From Liolophura sinensis (Eukaryota; Mollusca; Polyplacophora; Chitonida; Chitonidae), in contig NW_027017957.1 of NCBI RefSeq assembly GCF_032854445.1, positions 62,001 through 126,000 on the forward strand: DNA of 64,000 nucleotides. The letters are read 5' to 3'. Positions within the stretch are counted from its first letter, which is position 1, and every line of letters begins with the position of its first letter. Shown here piece after piece: positions 1-11,889 of the stretch. The notes beneath the pieces were generated by a model, which did not search any database, had not been told where the DNA came from, and worked only from the letters and a program-made list of their open reading frames with translations. The translations under genes and the position numbers were made by a program.

Positions 1-296
1 CAAAGAAAAATGAGGAAAGGGCAAGCAGGAACGCTTTCCGCTTATTATTGCCTAGTTTATTGCGGAGGGCTTATCCATCTTGTTCAGAAGGCTAGTGCTT
101 AGTTTTTTGCGTAATAAAATAAGCAGAAGGCTGATCAGTATGTAACAGAAACTTAGCGTGTTTAGTTACAGCTAGCTGAAGGCTCACCGACTCCTGCTTT
201 TCTAGGGGAATCACGCCAGTTTCGCGTAGACAGTCTTGGAGGTGGTCGCGATCCTTACAGTGGCGCGCAGATCCTTTTCCTAAAGGTTGTACTTGT

Positions 297-590
297 GTCA
301 GTGTCAGGAACCAGACACTTTGCTCCCCGTAGCGACAGCCGAAGATCAGATTTGACAGCATGTCTTCTTTCTTTTTCAGGACTGTCGAGGGCGAGCAACC
401 GGCGATTATATACAAGGTTTTCTCTCCTTGGAACCATGTAACAGGCCAGTAAATAGTCATGAAGTCGTTCAGGAACTAGACGCTCTGCACCACGTGGCAA
501 CAGCCGAAGACCAGCTCTGACAGCATATCTTCTTTTTATCTTCTCCTCCCCTTGGAACCAGGTAGAAAGCCAGTAAATAATCACGAAGCC
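297..590. repeat. Degenerate tandem duplication, unit about 120-165 bp
   Basis: Two imperfect copies of one segment follow each other. The pairs GGAACCAGAC (near 308) / GGAACTAGAC (near 472), ACAGCCGAAGATCAG / ACAGCCGAAGACCAG, and CCTTGGAACCATGTA (near 427) / CCTTGGAACCAGGTA (near 550) recur in the same order, with indels between them. The copies make overlapping open frames on the minus strand that I do not regard as genes. The rest of 1-296 shows nothing I can name. Confidence 0.6.
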
Positions 591-853
591 GACCGCAGGG
601 ATTTACAATGTAGGCCTCCGGTCATCCCGTATACAGGGGTTCTGTGGATAAGCCCTGTTGTACCGCACAATGGGACACAAGAAGACTTTGTACCAAAAGA
701 AGCCACGATTAGGGCCTTGAAAGAGCCAAGGATGGAAACTGTTTTACCACTTCCTGCCTGCCCACAGATGATTGTTGGGTGACGGTCTTTCGGCAGGAAA
801 TCGTAAATACAACGCATGGACAAGACGGCCATCTTCGATGTTGGGCTGAGCAT
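581..853 (-). pseudogene. P-loop helicase-like fragment
   Basis: A 90-codon minus-strand frame contains a clear Walker A motif, CGQAGSGKT, in the setting PTIICGQAGSGKTVSILGS, followed about 40 residues later by a CGTTG stretch. The spacing recalls superfamily 1 helicases of the Pif1/Helitron type, where the P-loop is followed by an [AP]TG[TK]AA motif. The rest of a helicase (DExx box, later motifs) is not visible on either side, and the flanking frames are short and inconsistent. I read it as a relic of a transposon-borne or cellular NTPase. The family call is a guess; the P-loop itself is seen directly. It could also be chance. Confidence 0.3.
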
Positions 854-1317
854 TCATGATATGCGTGAAAGATGTTCAAAAGCACTCGCTGCCTGTTCTT
901 GTTTTGTGACCTGAATGCGCCTGAAAGTACCGTGTGGCTGGTTGTCGTCAGTTGTCATGAGAATGAGCCCAAGAATGGAATTCTACTACGGACACATTAG
1001 GGCGAGGTGTTTCGCAAACATTGCAACTTCAGGACAGCCCTTACTGACGCGAGAGGCGGCGAATCATTTGTTCCAGATGGTACGTACCAGACCTTGACTG
1101 TAAAGTTGGTTGGCAACGCCCTTGATCGTGACCTGTACCTTTTGTTTTTTTTCGAGGTTTGTAGAAGGCCTCTGTTTCCAAAACAAAGATCATGTTCATG
1201 CTGTGGTTGGGGGTGTTGAAGTTGATGTTCCACAATGTTTCTCACTTGCCACGATTGCTTTTGTGGTGGCGGAGGACACGGTTATACGGTCTGGTCCTTT
1301 TGCACTGTTCTAATGTA

Positions 1318-1570
1318 ATTGTATGTTAAATGTGGCGACAACACACCATTTTCAGTATTTAGAGACCAGTAACGTCTAATAAATTGCAATTAACATTTCA
1401 CAATTTTTTATACCTAATTCTGCTTAAGCCATGGCGCTAGGGGGCGTGTGAACTGCTACTATTTATGTATTTACATGGACAGTTAGGATAAAACCCTAAC
1501 TGCGGTAAGCTGACAAGAGGCCGTATTTCAGCGGTTAATTGTGACCTATTGCAGCTATCAGACTTAATTT
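1318..1570. repeat. Copy of interspersed repeat family R1
   Basis: This stretch resembles parts of 28800-29130, 33050-33260 and, inverted, 34850-34980. Shared landmarks, in order, are CAGTAACGTCTAATAAATTG-like sequence, CCTAATTCTGCTTAAGCCATG, ACAGTTAG and GACAAGAGGCCGTATTTCA. No protein is encoded. The stretch 854-1317 before it holds only short overlapping frames on both strands. From 1571 to 2086 I see nothing I can name. Confidence 0.5.
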
Positions 1571-2086
1571 TACATTAAAAAATTATGTCTGTCAGTGACA
1601 TGCCCTATATACAGTTCAAAGAATATGTATATATCGACACCCGTAGGCCGGTGCATTTCATGCAGGTACGTGAGAGGGTTAGTCAGCACCAATTTATTCA
1701 CGGTTACGTTGCTGCTTGCGGGCGTTCTGTTTGTGCCACTATAACAGTGATGGGTTTTGTTATTCATCACATGAATGGTTTTCTATCCCTAAAGAACATC
1801 GTCGTTCCATTGAATTCAAATATATGGGAAGTTTGAAATAGGACAGAACAGTTGAGAACTGTCAACGTTAAGTTGCATTGTGTGTCTCTAATTCGTGATA
1901 TTAGTTTGATCTTTATTAAGAATTGTATGACTTGTTTACAAATTACACTACACATAATATAAGTACAGTATATCAAGTTACCAAATGGCTTTTACAACAA
2001 CAGATCAAGAAGAGGAATATATGAGTAACCATGAAGCTCATATTTGAGCCTTGGTCATCAGCTGCTGGACTGCTAAAGACAGAAAG

Positions 2087-2478
2087 CTAGATTTTGACAA
2101 GAGAGAGAGAAATTGAGTACATTTGTATTTGCGCCGTACAGATGTCGGCGTACAGGGTCCCTCTAGCCTCCCTCAAGATACTCGATGCCTCATAATCATT
2201 GTTCTGTTGCTGAAAGTCTCTGAGATTTGAAGGGCGCTCCGAAGTGAATAAATTCATCGATTCTGGTAACGTCGTCATTTTAAATTTGTTCCTGTTCCGA
2301 CGCCTGCGTGTTTTTGTACCGCCCTCATTTACGATGTCACTTTCCTGGGGCTTATAAGACGCAGCAGATGCAAAATTAAATAAACTTGCAGCGAGATGTC
2401 TCGCATCTGACGTCTCTATTCCGCCATTTTGAAGTTGAGTTTTGTCGCCAGAGATAATTACATTACAACTATTAGACC
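2087..2478 (-). CDS. Candidate terminal exon of the minus-strand Ig gene: cytoplasmic tail
   Basis: An open frame of about 130 codons on the minus strand runs from a TTTACAG acceptor (exon starts at 2478, phase 1) to a TAG at 2087-2089. It is compositionally protein-like and hydrophilic, with a basic run KTRRRRNRNKFK and two tyrosine motifs near the end: NNDYEASSIL and GTLYADICT. TLYADI fits the TxYxx[V/I] consensus of immunoreceptor switch motifs (ITSM). Phase 1 entry matches the phase 1 exit of the Ig exon at 4716. No transmembrane exon was found in the 2.2 kb between them, so assignment to the same gene is inference. The upstream frame would stay open a little further into a repeat if the acceptor were wrong. 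Function beyond a signalling-tail look is unknown. Confidence 0.45.
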
Positions 2479-3200
2479 CTGTAAATCTGGGTCGTTTTGG
2501 GGTGGATACAGACAGGAAAACCCCATTTTATTGACCTAAAATCCGGCTGGTGTGCACAACAGATGAACTTTGAACAGATTTGCTAGCCATTTAAAGCGGC
2601 ACAAAAGGAACTATTGCGATTCCATAGCCATTTCGTCACAGGTATGGATGGGACGATCAACATGGGTGGCCCTAAAAAGGAGGCAAGGGGAATATGAAGG
2701 CCAACATGTTCAACCAATGAAAACTGGGTGGAACGTTCATATATTGAATTCTCCTTGTACACAATGTCTTTCTACGGCAGTGTACACGATAGTGGATCTT
2801 TGAAAGATTTAATAGCACTTAATACGGGCACAAAAGAAACTAATGTAACTCCATGGCCATTGTTTCGGGTATGAATAGGACGATCCAGATGGGAAGCCCT
2901 AATTAAAGGTCATAGAGAACTTAGACCCCATATTTGCCCATTAAAAATTGGGGTGGAACGTTGATATATTGAAACGTTCGGGTACACAATGTCTTCGTAA
3001 AGCATCTAAAATAGGGGTTTTGTCACCAGAACCATTTAAATTACAGGTATTAGAATTTAATCTTCTGATGTATGTATGGGTCATTTTGGGGTCTGTACAG
3101 ATGAGAAGACACATGAATGCTAAGGCGTATTTTGGTTGTCATTTGGAGTTGATGCTGTAAGGAAGATGCGTTTTCCCCACTTCAGATCAGACTGGAGTGC
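2470..3200. repeat. Degenerate direct repeats, about 260-bp period
   Basis: Two blocks recur: one begins near 2598 (GGCACAAAAGGAACTA) and near 2827 (GGCACAAAAGAAACTA) and contains a GGGACGATC / GGACGATCC core; another, GTCGTTTTGGGGTGGATACA near 2490, recurs near 3080 as GTCATTTTGGGGTCTGTACA. GGGTGGAACGTT near 2728 recurs near 2950. Distances and order suggest an old tandem array. The stretch 3200-3950 contains short frames only, with no splice-supported exon I trust. Confidence 0.5.
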
Positions 3201-3954
3201 ATGATAAACGATTACTCAAGAGATTGAAGCGCACTTTACATAATGACAAGTGCAACTATTGCGAACTGAAAGCGATTTCTCCTCCAGTATGAATCAGAAC
3301 AAGTAAGAGTGAGCCTTTTCGTGGGGTCATAGAAAACAGAATATAACGCTGAGATCTTGAGTGCACGACGTGCACAATTGCTTTCGTGGAAGGCACAGAT
3401 TACAGTCTTATTACAACGGTCATTTTCATTCAAAATATATTTCTTTTCTGGCCTATATACATGTTTGTGAGTCCATTTTCGGGTGCAAATGCATGGACAG
3501 GAATAGATTTTTTCCACCTTAAGTTGGACTGGTGTAGACGTCGGTAGATCTTTCAAGGGGTTTAATAGTAATTTACCCAGGAAAAGTGGGTCTAACTTGG
3601 ACTTATAGATTTAATCAAGTTCATATCGGCGATTTATGGAGGCAGAAATGCCACAGTCAATTTCCAGCCTGAAAAATTCGAGCCAAACTTATTTAAAAAC
3701 CCACAAAAATAGACGAACGAGGAAAAAAACAGACGTGCGGCTGGCAACAGAAAGACAGATGGATGGGTGACGGTGGAACGGAGAGAGAACTTGAAATCCT
3801 TATACCACACCACAATATGTGTACAGAAGTATAGGCCTAACGAATGTCTTGTATATAAATAAATATATAGCAGTACGAGATCACCCCATTCTGGAGCGCC
3901 GATTACAAGAAGGAACCGGCAATAAGTAACCAGTCGCTAACGTTCGCTTCTTTG

Positions 3955-4330
3955 CAATATGGATGCAGTACCCCCACTACAACTTCCGTTTTTCGGGAAT
4001 TTAATTCTGTGTACTTTAGGATGTGAAGTCTTTTTTAGCTGCCGGCTTGCCATTTCTAGTGTACAGGTGCATGTATGGTATCAAAATGACGGAAATTGTC
4101 TAAGCTTTGGGCAGGTAGTTGTTGCCAGGCATCCGGCCCAGTTGCCAGCATAGAAAGGTCCAGATTTTGACGCTCAACCTAGATCAACATTTTTATGGTT
4201 TCTTTCTCACAGACTGGGCTAAAGATTATTAGCCAAGGAATGTTTGGGACTGAGTTATAGCGCTAAGCGTTAACATTGGGGCTTATGGAAAATTAATGGG
4301 AGTTTGTGGCCATGTCTGTGACGAATCTAG
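3955..4330. repeat. Paralogous segment shared with 52660-53140
   Basis: The two segments share, in order, GGGAATTTAATTCTGTG / GGGAATGTAACTCTCTG, TAGAAAGGTCCAGATTT / TAGAAAGATCCAGATTT, a TTTCTTTCTCACAG / TTGCTTTCTCACAG acceptor-like site, and GAATGTTTGGGACTGAGTTATAGC / GAAATGTTTGTGACTGAATTATAG. Each copy has a modest frame upstream of the acceptor-like site (65 and 101 codons), weakly alike at GNLILCTLG / GNVTLCVFG. They may be remnants of a duplicated gene or a transposable element. I do not call genes here. Confidence 0.5.
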
Positions 4331-4400
4331 CAAGGGAGATAGATTACAAAGAACGTGGTTGCACGATGTAAAGTGTTTGGTTATCTCCCTTTTGTTACAG

Positions 4401-4615
4401 GATTGTTCCGTTTGATGACATATCTTTTACACATAAAGAGTATGGTTGTGGTGTATACACTTGTGTCATGAGTAAGCGACACTTGAAGCCATTTAAAAAC
4501 ACACTATATATGGAAGAAATTTACTTACGACAAACGTCACAACTTTTGAAACATTTTAAGTGTAAAACAATGAAAATGTCAGAAAATGCTAATCACTTAA
4601 AACCACTTGAACGAG
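4401..4615 (+). CDS. Exon-like open frame with an Ig F-strand-like motif
   Basis: A good acceptor (TTATCTCCCTTTTGTTACAG) is followed by 71 in-frame codons without stop and a consensus donor (GAACGAG then GTAAGC). Entry is phase 2, exit phase 1. The translation contains HKEYGCGVYTCVMSK; GVYTC is typical of the F strand of Ig domains (GxYxC), although the expected Asp two residues before the Gly is missing. No matching B-strand exon was found upstream on the plus strand. It lies opposite the intron of the minus-strand Ig gene. It could be a leftover Ig half-domain or a chance frame. Confidence 0.28.
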
Positions 4616-4715
4616 GTAAGCTCGCAAAAAGTTGAGACATACCCAAGTTAATTAAAACAGATCAGTTTTGCCGCCTGTGTTGAATAAATAATATTTTACT
4701 TGGAATACAAATTAC

Positions 4716-5045
4716 CTTGGACATCCAGAGTAATATTGACATTCCTGCCTGCATACGAACATATCCATACTGCCCGGCCCGTGTCTACAGTGAAGTTCTG
4801 TATCGTCACTGTGTAAACCTCTTCACCATTGACATGTTGACATCCCCCTGATAACCCGGCTGGTGATTGTGATGATAGTTGTATTGATGGTGTACAGTTA
4901 TTGGCGGTGTATATACGGGAATTGCTATTATTATAGGTGTAAAACCAATTCGTTCTATTGCTGTCGCCTTCTGATCTCGATATCTCACACTGCAGGGTAA
5001 ACGGACGACCGAACACGACATCTCCTGGTGCTGTGATTTTCACAC
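4716..5045 (-). CDS. Immunoglobulin-domain exon of the minus-strand gene
   Basis: A symmetric phase 1-1 exon of 330 bases, bounded by a CTGCGTCAG acceptor and a CCAAG/GTAAT donor, encodes one Ig-like domain of about 110 residues. The B strand reads FTLQCEIS, the C strand NWFYTYNN, and the E-F region YTVTIQNFTVDTGRAVWICS: the Cys-Trp-Cys pin is intact, though the usual DxGxYxC is DTGRAVWIC. A second cysteine pair (NNCTPS, GGCQHV) could form an extra disulfide. Several N-glycosylation sequons (NRT, NCT, NFT, NIT) fit an extracellular protein. It follows the signal-peptide exon at 5948-5990 in frame. Role: an extracellular recognition or adhesion domain by family analogy; ligand unknown. Confidence 0.75.
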
Positions 5046-5464
5046 CTGACGCAGATAGTGCTATCAAAATAATAATAATTATGCTTAAATGTCTACTCAA
5101 ACAATAAAACAACGCAAAGAGAGATATTTTGACACTGGTAAACATCACCTGCAAAAACGTTTTTACTGTGATAGTGATGAATATCCATTTACTGATGACT
5201 ATGAATAAAATAGGTGTTAATTATTACACAAAGCAGTTAAACAAAAAGTGCAACATTAAACCCTTTCGTATATTTATTTTGACTGATAACAAAGATCGGC
5301 AAGGTCCCACTCAGAGCTCCACAAGTGTGAGAGCTAGTGAATGTACATATTTATATTCCTTACTATTCAAGCGGCTTTAATGACCAGATCCCAAACGTTT
5401 TAAGAAAGTTGTTTTTTGTTAACACTAGACGTAAATGTAGATGTGACATGTGTGCTATTGCTGT

Positions 5465-5610
5465 ACGTAAGAAAGTCTTCCAGCAGCCTGCGAATGGTGG
5501 AGTGTTTCCCCCGGACTATGCCCGGTTTCCTCCCATCTGGCCGCCCTCGTAAAAGGGAAATGTTCTTGAGTGCGGCGTAAAACACCAATCAAATATATAA
5601 ATAAATAAAT
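5465..5610 (+). mobile_element. SINE family A, 5'-truncated
   Basis: The 3' part of a tRNA-derived SINE: CAGCCTGCGAATGGT, GCCCGGTTTCCTCCCA, then TGAGTGCGGCGTAAAACACC and an AATCAAATATATAAATAAAT tail. It sits in the long first intron of the minus-strand Ig gene. Same family as the full copies at 44008, 48607 and 63746. Confidence 0.85.
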
Positions 5611-5947
5611 GTATGCTAATGAAGTAATCCATCTGACGAATAGAGACAAACTAATAAATCCATTTTTTATAGCCTTTATCTTTCATTTCTTCCAAGCCTT
5701 ATGCACGAAGGTCTGCCAACAAAGAGTGCCCGAATGTACATGTAATGAAGAAAGCCAATAGAATATTAGCGTGCGCAAGAAATCACTAAATCACAGTGGT
5801 AGTAAGGCCTAAATCATTACGCGAGGATGACTTGAAGATGACACATCTTGAAATCAATCAAAACAAATATTCTAACAGAAGCAGTTTAGTGGCAATGCAT
5901 ATACTTTAGGGTCTTAAGATAATGAGATCGCCAAAAGATGTACTAAC

Positions 5948-5990
5948 CTGCAGCTGCAAAATAAGCAATTTTAAGTAAATTGGCTGTCAT
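5948..5990 (-). CDS. Signal-peptide exon of the minus-strand Ig gene
   Basis: An ATG at 5990 opens a 43-base coding exon, MTANLLKIAYFAAA, ending at a consensus donor (GCTGCAG then GTTAGT) in phase 1. It joins the phase 1 Ig exon at 5045 in frame across a 902-base intron, giving mature-like sequence GVKITAPGDV. The leader is short but hydrophobic with an Ala-rich cleavage region. No upstream in-frame ATG is visible in the reading I followed. Signal peptide on its own exon followed by a phase 1 Ig exon is the common architecture of IgSF genes. Confidence 0.6.
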
Positions 5991-6876
5991 TGTCGTTATC
6001 AAATTCCCACAGCAGCAATGTCTTGATAAGTTATACACCGTAAAAGAATATTTGAAGGGCGACAACTCCCCAAGCATCATCCTCCCAAACGTATTACTTC
6101 ATTTTTTTTCGAGGCAGGCCGTCGTCCGAACCCCGCTCTCTGTGGAATGCCGGTAATTCCTGATATTCCTGAAAGATCCAAATGAAAAGCTATAAAAGTG
6201 GAAGTGTCATACAGAAAATGCTACACGTGGTCGCTGAACTAGCAGTTGTGAGCGGCATGGTGGCGAGATGTATCAAACACACATGGACTTACCCAGAAAC
6301 CGGGAACAGATTTTGAGTCATGCGCATTCACAGTCTTTTACATCATTGAACACATATCCTGAACAGACGTTGTTACGAGAGCTATCTATACAGAGTAATC
6401 AGACGTTGCTAACCCAGTAAGTACTGAAGCTGTAAAAGCTGTTAATAGCTACCTTATTTCACACCAGGTTAACTGTTTGATTTAATGGATTTTATTTAAA
6501 TTTAATTCTGTACTCGGGCATCTTCACTTCAGTGGCAATTAGTTTTATGGCGGGGAGAATCCAGAGTGCAAATATAGTGTAAATATATACAAATCAAATT
6601 GACGGAAATCAGGTCATCTTCAACAAGCTTTTGTCATGCAGCTAAAACTACCACATCGGCGCTGTCCCACTTCAATGTGTCCAATATATAGTCGCGTTGA
6701 TTTTCTGCCTTTGTATGGAACTGAACCCCAAGACACAGTAGTCTATATCACATCGACTGAGTTTTGTTTGACTTACCAGGAGCGTAATATTAATGCCTTG
6801 GATAAGCTGATAATTTTCGTGAGCGTCAAACCTCGCCGGCACTTTTTGCAGATCTTTGCAAGGTTATACATTATTT

Positions 6877-7319
6877 CTATCCTAACACAACAAAGGATCT
6901 GGCACTGTGTGGTGGTATTAACATAATATTAAATACTTCGTAAAGGGCCTGGTATGGCAGGGCGACAAATTGGCCCCGTTGGAAGCGAAACTGATCGCAA
7001 CTGAGTGTGGCAGCTACTGACATTCTCGTAAGGGCAATTCTTTTCTTCCGTTTCAAACCGCCCTTCCTGTTATGCCCTGCTGGAAATACAAATGACTCCG
7101 ACCCATTTCCGGTAACAGGAAAAAAAACTGCTGCCAGTTTGTCAGAAGGAAAGTGGACCCAGTGGCAATTATTTTGCTGACATTTTCGCTGTTCTTTTGG
7201 TCTGTCATTGGTATTCCGGCTCCACATGATGCCCACACGGCGAACCCTTTGAAGTTGTTACCTAATACATTTGCTGTAAGAACCATTGTACCATGCAAAT
7301 TCTTTTCCGTAATTTGCAA
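6877..7319 (-). pseudogene. Possible decayed Reeler-like domain
   Basis: Two overlapping minus-strand frames appear to be halves of one protein. The first (to about 7053) holds TMVLTANVLGNNFKGFAVWA, which resembles the VTL...FKGFLLQAR strand of Reeler domains (found in ferric reductase 1-like and defence proteins). The second holds NCHWVHFPSDKLAAVFFPV followed by GNGSESFVF, which resembles the later C..VTHS...W.AP..G...F pattern. Joining them needs a frame change, so either an intron lies between or the copy is broken. No signal peptide or partner exon was found. The likeness is by eye only. Confidence 0.25.
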
Positions 7320-8301
7320 TTTGCAATGACTTATGTGTACATTGACGCGAAAATTGCCATTTGTGTCTCACAAGAAATATAGAGCCTCAGGAAATCGGAT
7401 CCTAAAATACAACCTGTTACTTGCGCACGTTAGTTTCGTCTTAATTCTATCGACTTTTCCTTGACTTACGAACTACGTCTAACACAGTTTGACAAGTCAT
7501 TTATATCGTGTCTAGTTTAAAATGTTCTTATTTTCTCGTGTGAATGTATGTTTTCCATCACGTAGTCCAATGCTTTGACCTATTAGGCCTATATAGAGAT
7601 GGTGTGTACACTTTCACTGAAGATTACTCAAGATTATCTTTTGGTAGATCTTTCTTACCTCCAACTCGCAATCATGTTAAACCAACAGCACCACCAGCTT
7701 CCTGTCGCTCTTGTCATCACTTCGTGCACATCAGAAATGTCATATAGATGGAGTATACCGTGATAGAAACTGGAACTGCCATCATCCCTCATGGTCCAAC
7801 AGACCTAAATGTAACTTGTGTGATTTCTTCGGCAATATGTGAAGACTGCTGGGAGTTATTTGATGCACGTGTCTTGTATGAGTGATAGCACTTTTAGGAA
7901 GAGTTGTATGGTGCCCCGGAAAGTTGTTTAGATCTGCACTAGAGCTTCTCCACAACAACTGTCCTGTAAGTAATGATGAATGATCTGTATGACAGCTTTC
8001 TCAGTTTCCCATTGTATCTCGATCGGTATTGGTGTTAATCTGGCGGACGTTGTCCTAAATGGAATTATAATAAATATGGACAATCAATTCTTGGGTGCAG
8101 AATAACCAAACCTCATCCTCATAAGGAAATGGAGAAAATACATATTTGTTAAATGGCGGACACAAAATGGCTGTCGGTCTCAAAAGAGTTGCTATATAAA
8201 TTCACTGTACTAGAAATGTACATCAGCCTTATTTTAAGGTCTGTAAAATACCATGTACTTGCACCATGGCAGGTTAGTGGAAGACAACTAAACATGCACG
8301 A

Positions 8302-8644
8302 CCGGCCCGGATAGCACAGTTGGTAGAGCGTCCTCTTCGGGGACCGGTAGATCCAGGATCAATCCTTGATCGAGTCACACCTAAGACTCTAAAAGAGGAA
8401 GTTATAACTTCCTCGCTTGACGCTCAGCATGAAGGGGATAGTGCAACGACTGGTTGACCCGTATCAGTATAATGGCTCGGGCGGGGCGGCTTACTTGCCT
8501 TCGGTAAGTCGTCTCAGTGAAGCAGCACTAAATAAAAGAGCGGTGGAAATCCGTCCTGCAACAAGGAGGCACATTACACGTACATGCACCCTAATGATTC
8601 CTTCATCGTCATATGACTGAAAAATTGTTGGGTACGACTCACTA
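8302..8644 (+). mobile_element. SINE family B, near full length
   Basis: Begins with a tRNA-like head: CCGGCCCGGATAGCACAGTTG with box A TAGCACAGTTGGTAGAGCG and a box B-like GGATCAATCC. The body (GCTTGACGCTCAGCATGAAG, GGCTCGGGCGGGGCGGCTTA) ends with CATATGACTGAAAAATTGTT and GGTACGACTCACT. The same family occurs inverted at 35235-35589. Confidence 0.85.
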
Positions 8645-10503
8645 AACATGCACTAAAGCAGGAATCACGGATTCCGGTATAGCAACGACATATACACATA
8701 CACATGCACGTGCCTGGTAATTATAGAGGTTATTTACTGTACTTTCAATTTAATGGTAACACTTTATTACGCAAGCCTAGTAATAAAACAAATATAAGAT
8801 TTGAACTCTCTGTCTGAAAGTTACCTATTTCAGAGAGTTTGGTATTTCTGTGTACTAGAAAGGAGTGCCTTCGTCTTGCATTCCAAGCAATATGGTTTAT
8901 AAACTTGCCAGACAACAACAGAACATGTCGCATTATAATGGCAATTTTTTTTACAAAAGAGTACAAGGGCTAACCAAAAGGAAACTTTGAAAACACATAA
9001 AATGTTGTGTAAATGCCCGAATCACATGTATAAATCTAGGTTTAAGTTCCCATGAAAGTTTGGTGGCAATAGAAGAGATGTTTTTTCAGGAAGAACCCCA
9101 TCAAAATGCACTCTGAATGAAAGTGACTTTTGGTTGAAATAAAGCCCTGTGTTCATAATTAATAATTATAATTAATTGATCGACGTTAACTGAAACGGCC
9201 TAGTGCGCCAAATAATTTTTGGTCAAATCGGGATTAAAAATAGAATACATAAACCCTATCAGGAACCCCTAGTAAGGCATGATAGACAGGAAGTCATTCT
9301 GCGTGCTTAAATGAGCTTACACATGGTCTTTAGCCGTAAGTACAAAACGTTTTTGTCCATTTATTAGAGTCTATTTAGACAGCAGTACTTACTGGTCTAG
9401 AAGCAAGCTATATATTTAGCGCAAATGAGCTCGTTCGTGTCAGGGGAAATGATTTGGCAGCGTCTGCTCTGTTTTACCGATCCTATCTTTCTCATTGGCC
9501 CATAAATGATTATTACACTTTGATAGTGTTACAGCCATATCATGGTGAGAACTTCCTTAAAACAGAAAATCGTTTTCGATGAGATAATGAGATCTTCTAA
9601 AATCAATGGAAATCAAAATGTAAAAGCAGATATAATAACATAAACGTCAGTTATAATTCTAAATTCAAATTTACATTTTTAAAACATACATGTAAAACCT
9701 AGAAAATTTTGTACCGAAATATATAAAAAATTATATTTCAAAATGTAGATCAATGACACCATCACAAGCGACGCCTATCTGACTTTCCACTGCCATGCAT
9801 GTGTAACAACCAGCTTTGTATTAAAAGTCATAAAACCTACTGCTACAATTTTTTCTTCAAAATTTTAATCAGATATATCATATATCACATCATGCCACCG
9901 AATGAATTAAGAATATAAATATATCAAACTTTTTTTCATTTTTTTTCTCCAACTTTCCAAGATTATTACAATATTCAACGTTTTTTCCTGGGTAATCAGA
10001 ACGCTGCAAATTGTAATAAACTAGGAACTTTGGTGAAACAAAATATTAACAGAAAGAAGTTTGACATCGAATTCATTCCTGGGCGCGAATTGATTTATGT
10101 TGTATTTGTAAATTTGTGAATACGTATATTCCATTTTGCGAGTGGTTGTTTCCTTGGGTTATGTTTTATTTCACATAAAACGTCTGACCATAAATCTAAC
10201 TACTAAATCAGGTCTACACTGTACATACGGCATCGATAATCTGGGCCCGGTTTTATGAAGCTAACTTAATTTTAAGTCGCTATTTGGATTGGCTACACTA
10301 TTTGAATATTAATTTAATTTATACGCCTAGGGTCTATACGACATCATCCAATGACGGTGAAATTTAAAATGTAGTTAAACTGTCACCAAAAGATCGTCGC
10401 AAAATAAAATAACATGAAAATTGCACATGATTGTTCATGGATATTTATGCTTCTCTGATTCACTTTTATTCTTGTTTACAGTTAATTTATAAGACTTACG
10501 AAG
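8645..10503. other. Intergenic stretch between the divergent Ig genes
   Basis: AT-rich DNA without any frame or splice-bounded exon I can support on either strand. With 5991-8301 it forms the region between the two divergent start codons. Any promoters of the two genes should lie here, but I recognise no convincing TATA box or initiator. Confidence 0.5.
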
Positions 10504-10582
10504 ATGTCAAATGCATTCTTGCACTTTATCTCTGTGTGCTCTAGCATGCTTGTACTACAGTGGACAAGAGCACAAAATCCCA
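10504..10582 (+). CDS. Exon 1: signal peptide
   Basis: The ATG at 10504 starts a 26-codon leader with hydrophobic core (AFLHFISVCSSMLVLQW) and a likely cleavage site near TRAQ. It ends CCCA at a perfect donor, GTAAGT (10583-10588), phase 1, and joins exon 2 to read RAQNPSVSSVTDK. The preceding ATTTATAAGACTTACGAAG has no in-frame ATG in the same exon. Confidence 0.7.
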
Positions 10583-11889
10583 GTAAGTACCATAGGCATA
10601 GATCGATTTTGTAAACTTTCGTCATAATAAAAATGTAGCCTTGCCATTACAGCAATGCTGGAAAGAGGTAAATTTCAGCAGAGAAAGGATTGCCCTATAT
10701 TCGATTTAACAAATTGTACATAAGGCTATTTTCGCATGCTGCCACCCTGCCCGCTATGATACGGACCTAGTTACTGCGGCGTAACGTATTGTTCACTTAG
10801 TGTAAAAGACATTTCATGCACGACAACCTAACCCATCTACCTTTCTGGATCTACATACATGTATACAATATCTTATACGCAGTGAATAAATGCTTTTTTT
10901 GTAAAAGGTTCAAAACGCAAATACCGATTTACTTTGCTGAGATATTTTATGTTTACAGGATGAGTTTGCCCACCGTTCGTTTTATGGATACAAAGTACAT
11001 GTAACATATAACCAAATGACCAGACATAAAATAAGGCGCTGTGAAAGTTTTTTTTCCGGTATATGCACAAATTTCAAATACTCTGAGAATGGGTTTATCA
11101 ACTCAGTTGATAAGGTGACCAACGAGTGCACTCGCTGTGCATGTGAACGGGGTTACGTGAAAACTGAACCCTATAACTCAGACGAGATTTCCTGTACTAA
11201 TGAAATACAACCTAGCATAAAATGCCATGCCATACACCAAAAGATTTATAGTACCAATGTAAACAGTCAGCAAGTCAAATGCTGTCTCACCTTGTGTATG
11301 TTTAATAAAACTAATATCCAACTGTTTGCAAATAAAGATTCAAAGACATAGGTTGATATGTAAACAGCACTACTAACACCCATAATACAGCCTACGAATG
11401 ACGTAGGTGTTGGAAACAAGTCATTTATATGACCGATGCATATATATTTTGGCAAATAGCTACGACACAGAGCGGCAATATATCACGACGCTGACAGCAC
11501 AGTATTAAGTTGTTGTTGCACTGCCTACATGCTCCACATGCACCATTTCCGTTTTCGGGTTAATTAATTAATCGCTTCCATAAAAACTGATTTAAGTGGG
11601 TGCTGGTGTTATGTTTCTGAAAAAGCATCGAGACACATCTGAAAACTAGTCGAAATTCGTTGGTCTTGTCTTCTAAATCTTAAGCATTACGTTCATTTAT
11701 TTCATCGACCAAATTTTAAAATCATATGGTAAGTAAATACAACATACTATAATCATTACAATACCGTCCAGATTCGAATACCTTTTATAGTCCCGTTCAA
11801 AACATTTGGTCAACAAGCTAAGCATTTATTTAGTTGGCTATTAGTTACTGAATTTTTGGGCTAATCTTTCTCCCTGTTTTAAATCGCAG

